64,000 nucleotides of DNA, from positions 186,001 to 250,000 of the forward strand of contig JAHJIJ010000034.1 in NCBI GenBank assembly GCA_018823325.1, written 5' to 3'. Of the stretch, positions 63,649-64,000 are shown one piece after another. Every line of letters starts with the position of its first letter. Within the stretch, counting starts at the first letter, position 1. A model generated the notes under the pieces. That model had not been told where the DNA came from. It did not search any database and saw only the letters and a list, made by a program, of their open reading frames with translations. Both the position numbers and the translations under genes were made by a program. Origin of the DNA: Alphaproteobacteria bacterium (GTDB taxonomy: Bacteria > Pseudomonadota > Alphaproteobacteria > Sphingomonadales > Sphingomonadaceae).

Positions 63649-63893
63649 CAGAACTGGCGATATTTCGCCAGCGGCAGGCCGTGCTCCGCGATCCATGCGT
63701 TCCACTCTTCGATGGCGCCGCGATTCTCCTCCTGCCACCGCCGCTCGCGCTCGGCTTTGGCGGCGGCACGCAGGGCGGCTTCGCAGGTCTGGGAGAGATT
63801 GATCCCGGCCTCACGCGCGGCTTCCACCACGCCGGTATCAAGCGAGAGATTGACTGGCTTGCGCTTGCCGGACGCGATAGGATCAAGCTTCAT
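63648..63893 (-). CDS. ccdA: CcdA family antitoxin
   Basis: An 81-residue protein. The N-terminal ribbon-helix-helix (KPVNLSLDTGVVEAAREAG) binds the operon's operator. The C-terminal helix with ERRWQEENRGAIEEWNAW and HGLPLAKYRQF is the CcdB-binding and degron-like tail. ATG 63893 is used; a GTG at 63899 is possible. Copies of ATGCGCAC at 63892-63899 and 63905-63912 overlap the start and fit an autoregulated operator. Confidence 0.9.
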   Translation of the reverse strand: MKLDPIASGKRKPVNLSLDTGVVEAAREAGINLSQTCEAALRAAAKAERERRWQEENRGAIEEWNAWIAEHGLPLAKYRQF

Positions 63894-63912
63894 GCGCACA
63901 AGCTATGCGCAC
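63892..63912. promoter_or_regulatory. direct repeats at the ccdA start, likely operator
   Basis: ATGCGCAC occurs at 63892-63899 and 63905-63912, a 13-bp step, with a related TGTGCGCG at 63929-63936. Ribbon-helix-helix antitoxins bind such repeats over their own promoter. Inferred from position. Confidence 0.5.
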
Positions 63913-63962
63913 GATCCATACGCGTCAATGTGCGCGTCCGACCATCGAGATCTGAGAGCCCC

Positions 63963-64000
63963 ATGTCCGAATTCTTCACTGCCATCTCCGACAAGCAACG
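63963..64000 (+). CDS. start of a gene cut by the window edge
   Basis: An ATG with the first 12 codons (MSEFFTAISDKQ) before the end of the sequence, preceded by GAGAG. The N terminus reminds me of pyridoxamine 5'-phosphate oxidase-like flavoproteins in sphingomonads, but 12 residues are too few to assign it. Confidence 0.5.
   Translation, partial: MSEFFTAISDKQ

Overview
The window is gene-dense, GC-rich chromosomal DNA from an alphaproteobacterium, most probably a sphingomonad (Sphingomonadaceae). The evidence is a PEPxxWA-type PEP-CTERM protein, a CrtZ-type carotene hydroxylase, a TonB receptor/beta-propeller phytase pair, a TorF-family porin, a bolA/J-protein/cobS/cobT neighbourhood, and an hflK-hflC-Do protease set. 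The genus assignment is inference. I see no rRNA, tRNA, CRISPR array, prophage or intact insertion sequence.

Layout. 1-492: tail of a class I aminotransferase. 646-1026: a small GIY-YIG nuclease gene bracketed by perfect inverted repeats, followed by a gene-free stretch. 1470-8426: cobT, a PEP-CTERM protein, cobS, a methyltransferase, an Hsp70-like chaperone, a J-protein and bolA. 8434-9794: NUDIX and xerC. 9822-14698: dedA, gshB, yraN, rsmI, an LpoA-like lipoprotein and transaldolase. 14829-23030: priA, an unknown membrane-anchored protein, ada, a membrane-anchored trypsin-like protease, rnk, a small lipoprotein and an EI24 protein. 23115-29057: adenosine kinase-like PfkB, a second GIY-YIG gene in inverted repeats, a ribbon-helix-helix protein, phbB, hemH and a molybdenum hydroxylase large subunit. 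29057-35529: mrp, hflK-hflC, a Do-like protease and a HerA-like ATPase. 35661-39556: TonB receptor plus phytase. 39717-43384: queF, sseA-metC and a porin. 43531-49337: a periplasmic cyclophilin, crtZ, an acyl-CoA ligase and lgt-midA-pgeF. 49484-53847: a HAD phosphatase and a Mla-type lipid transporter (mlaE-mlaF-mlaD plus lipoprotein). 53856-63342: pepN, a small lipoprotein, argH, tlpA, a DNA ligase with its exonuclease, tldD and a DUF2007 protein. 63352-63893: a ccdAB toxin-antitoxin pair. The start of one more gene lies at the right edge.

Most genes are housekeeping and sit in tight operons, often joined by 4-bp ATGA overlaps. Two divergent gene pairs share almost no intergenic DNA.

The most unusual signal is a set of REP-like inverted-repeat doublets of three sequence families, at 646/998, 24305/24651, 39582/39645, 49356/49402 and 56535/56580. 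Four of the five lie between the 3' ends of convergent genes. Two of them, from different repeat families, enclose one small GIY-YIG nuclease gene and almost nothing else. The arrangement resembles RAYT/REPIN elements but has a GIY-YIG nuclease in place of the tyrosine transposase. I propose it as a candidate undescribed class of REP-mobilising element.
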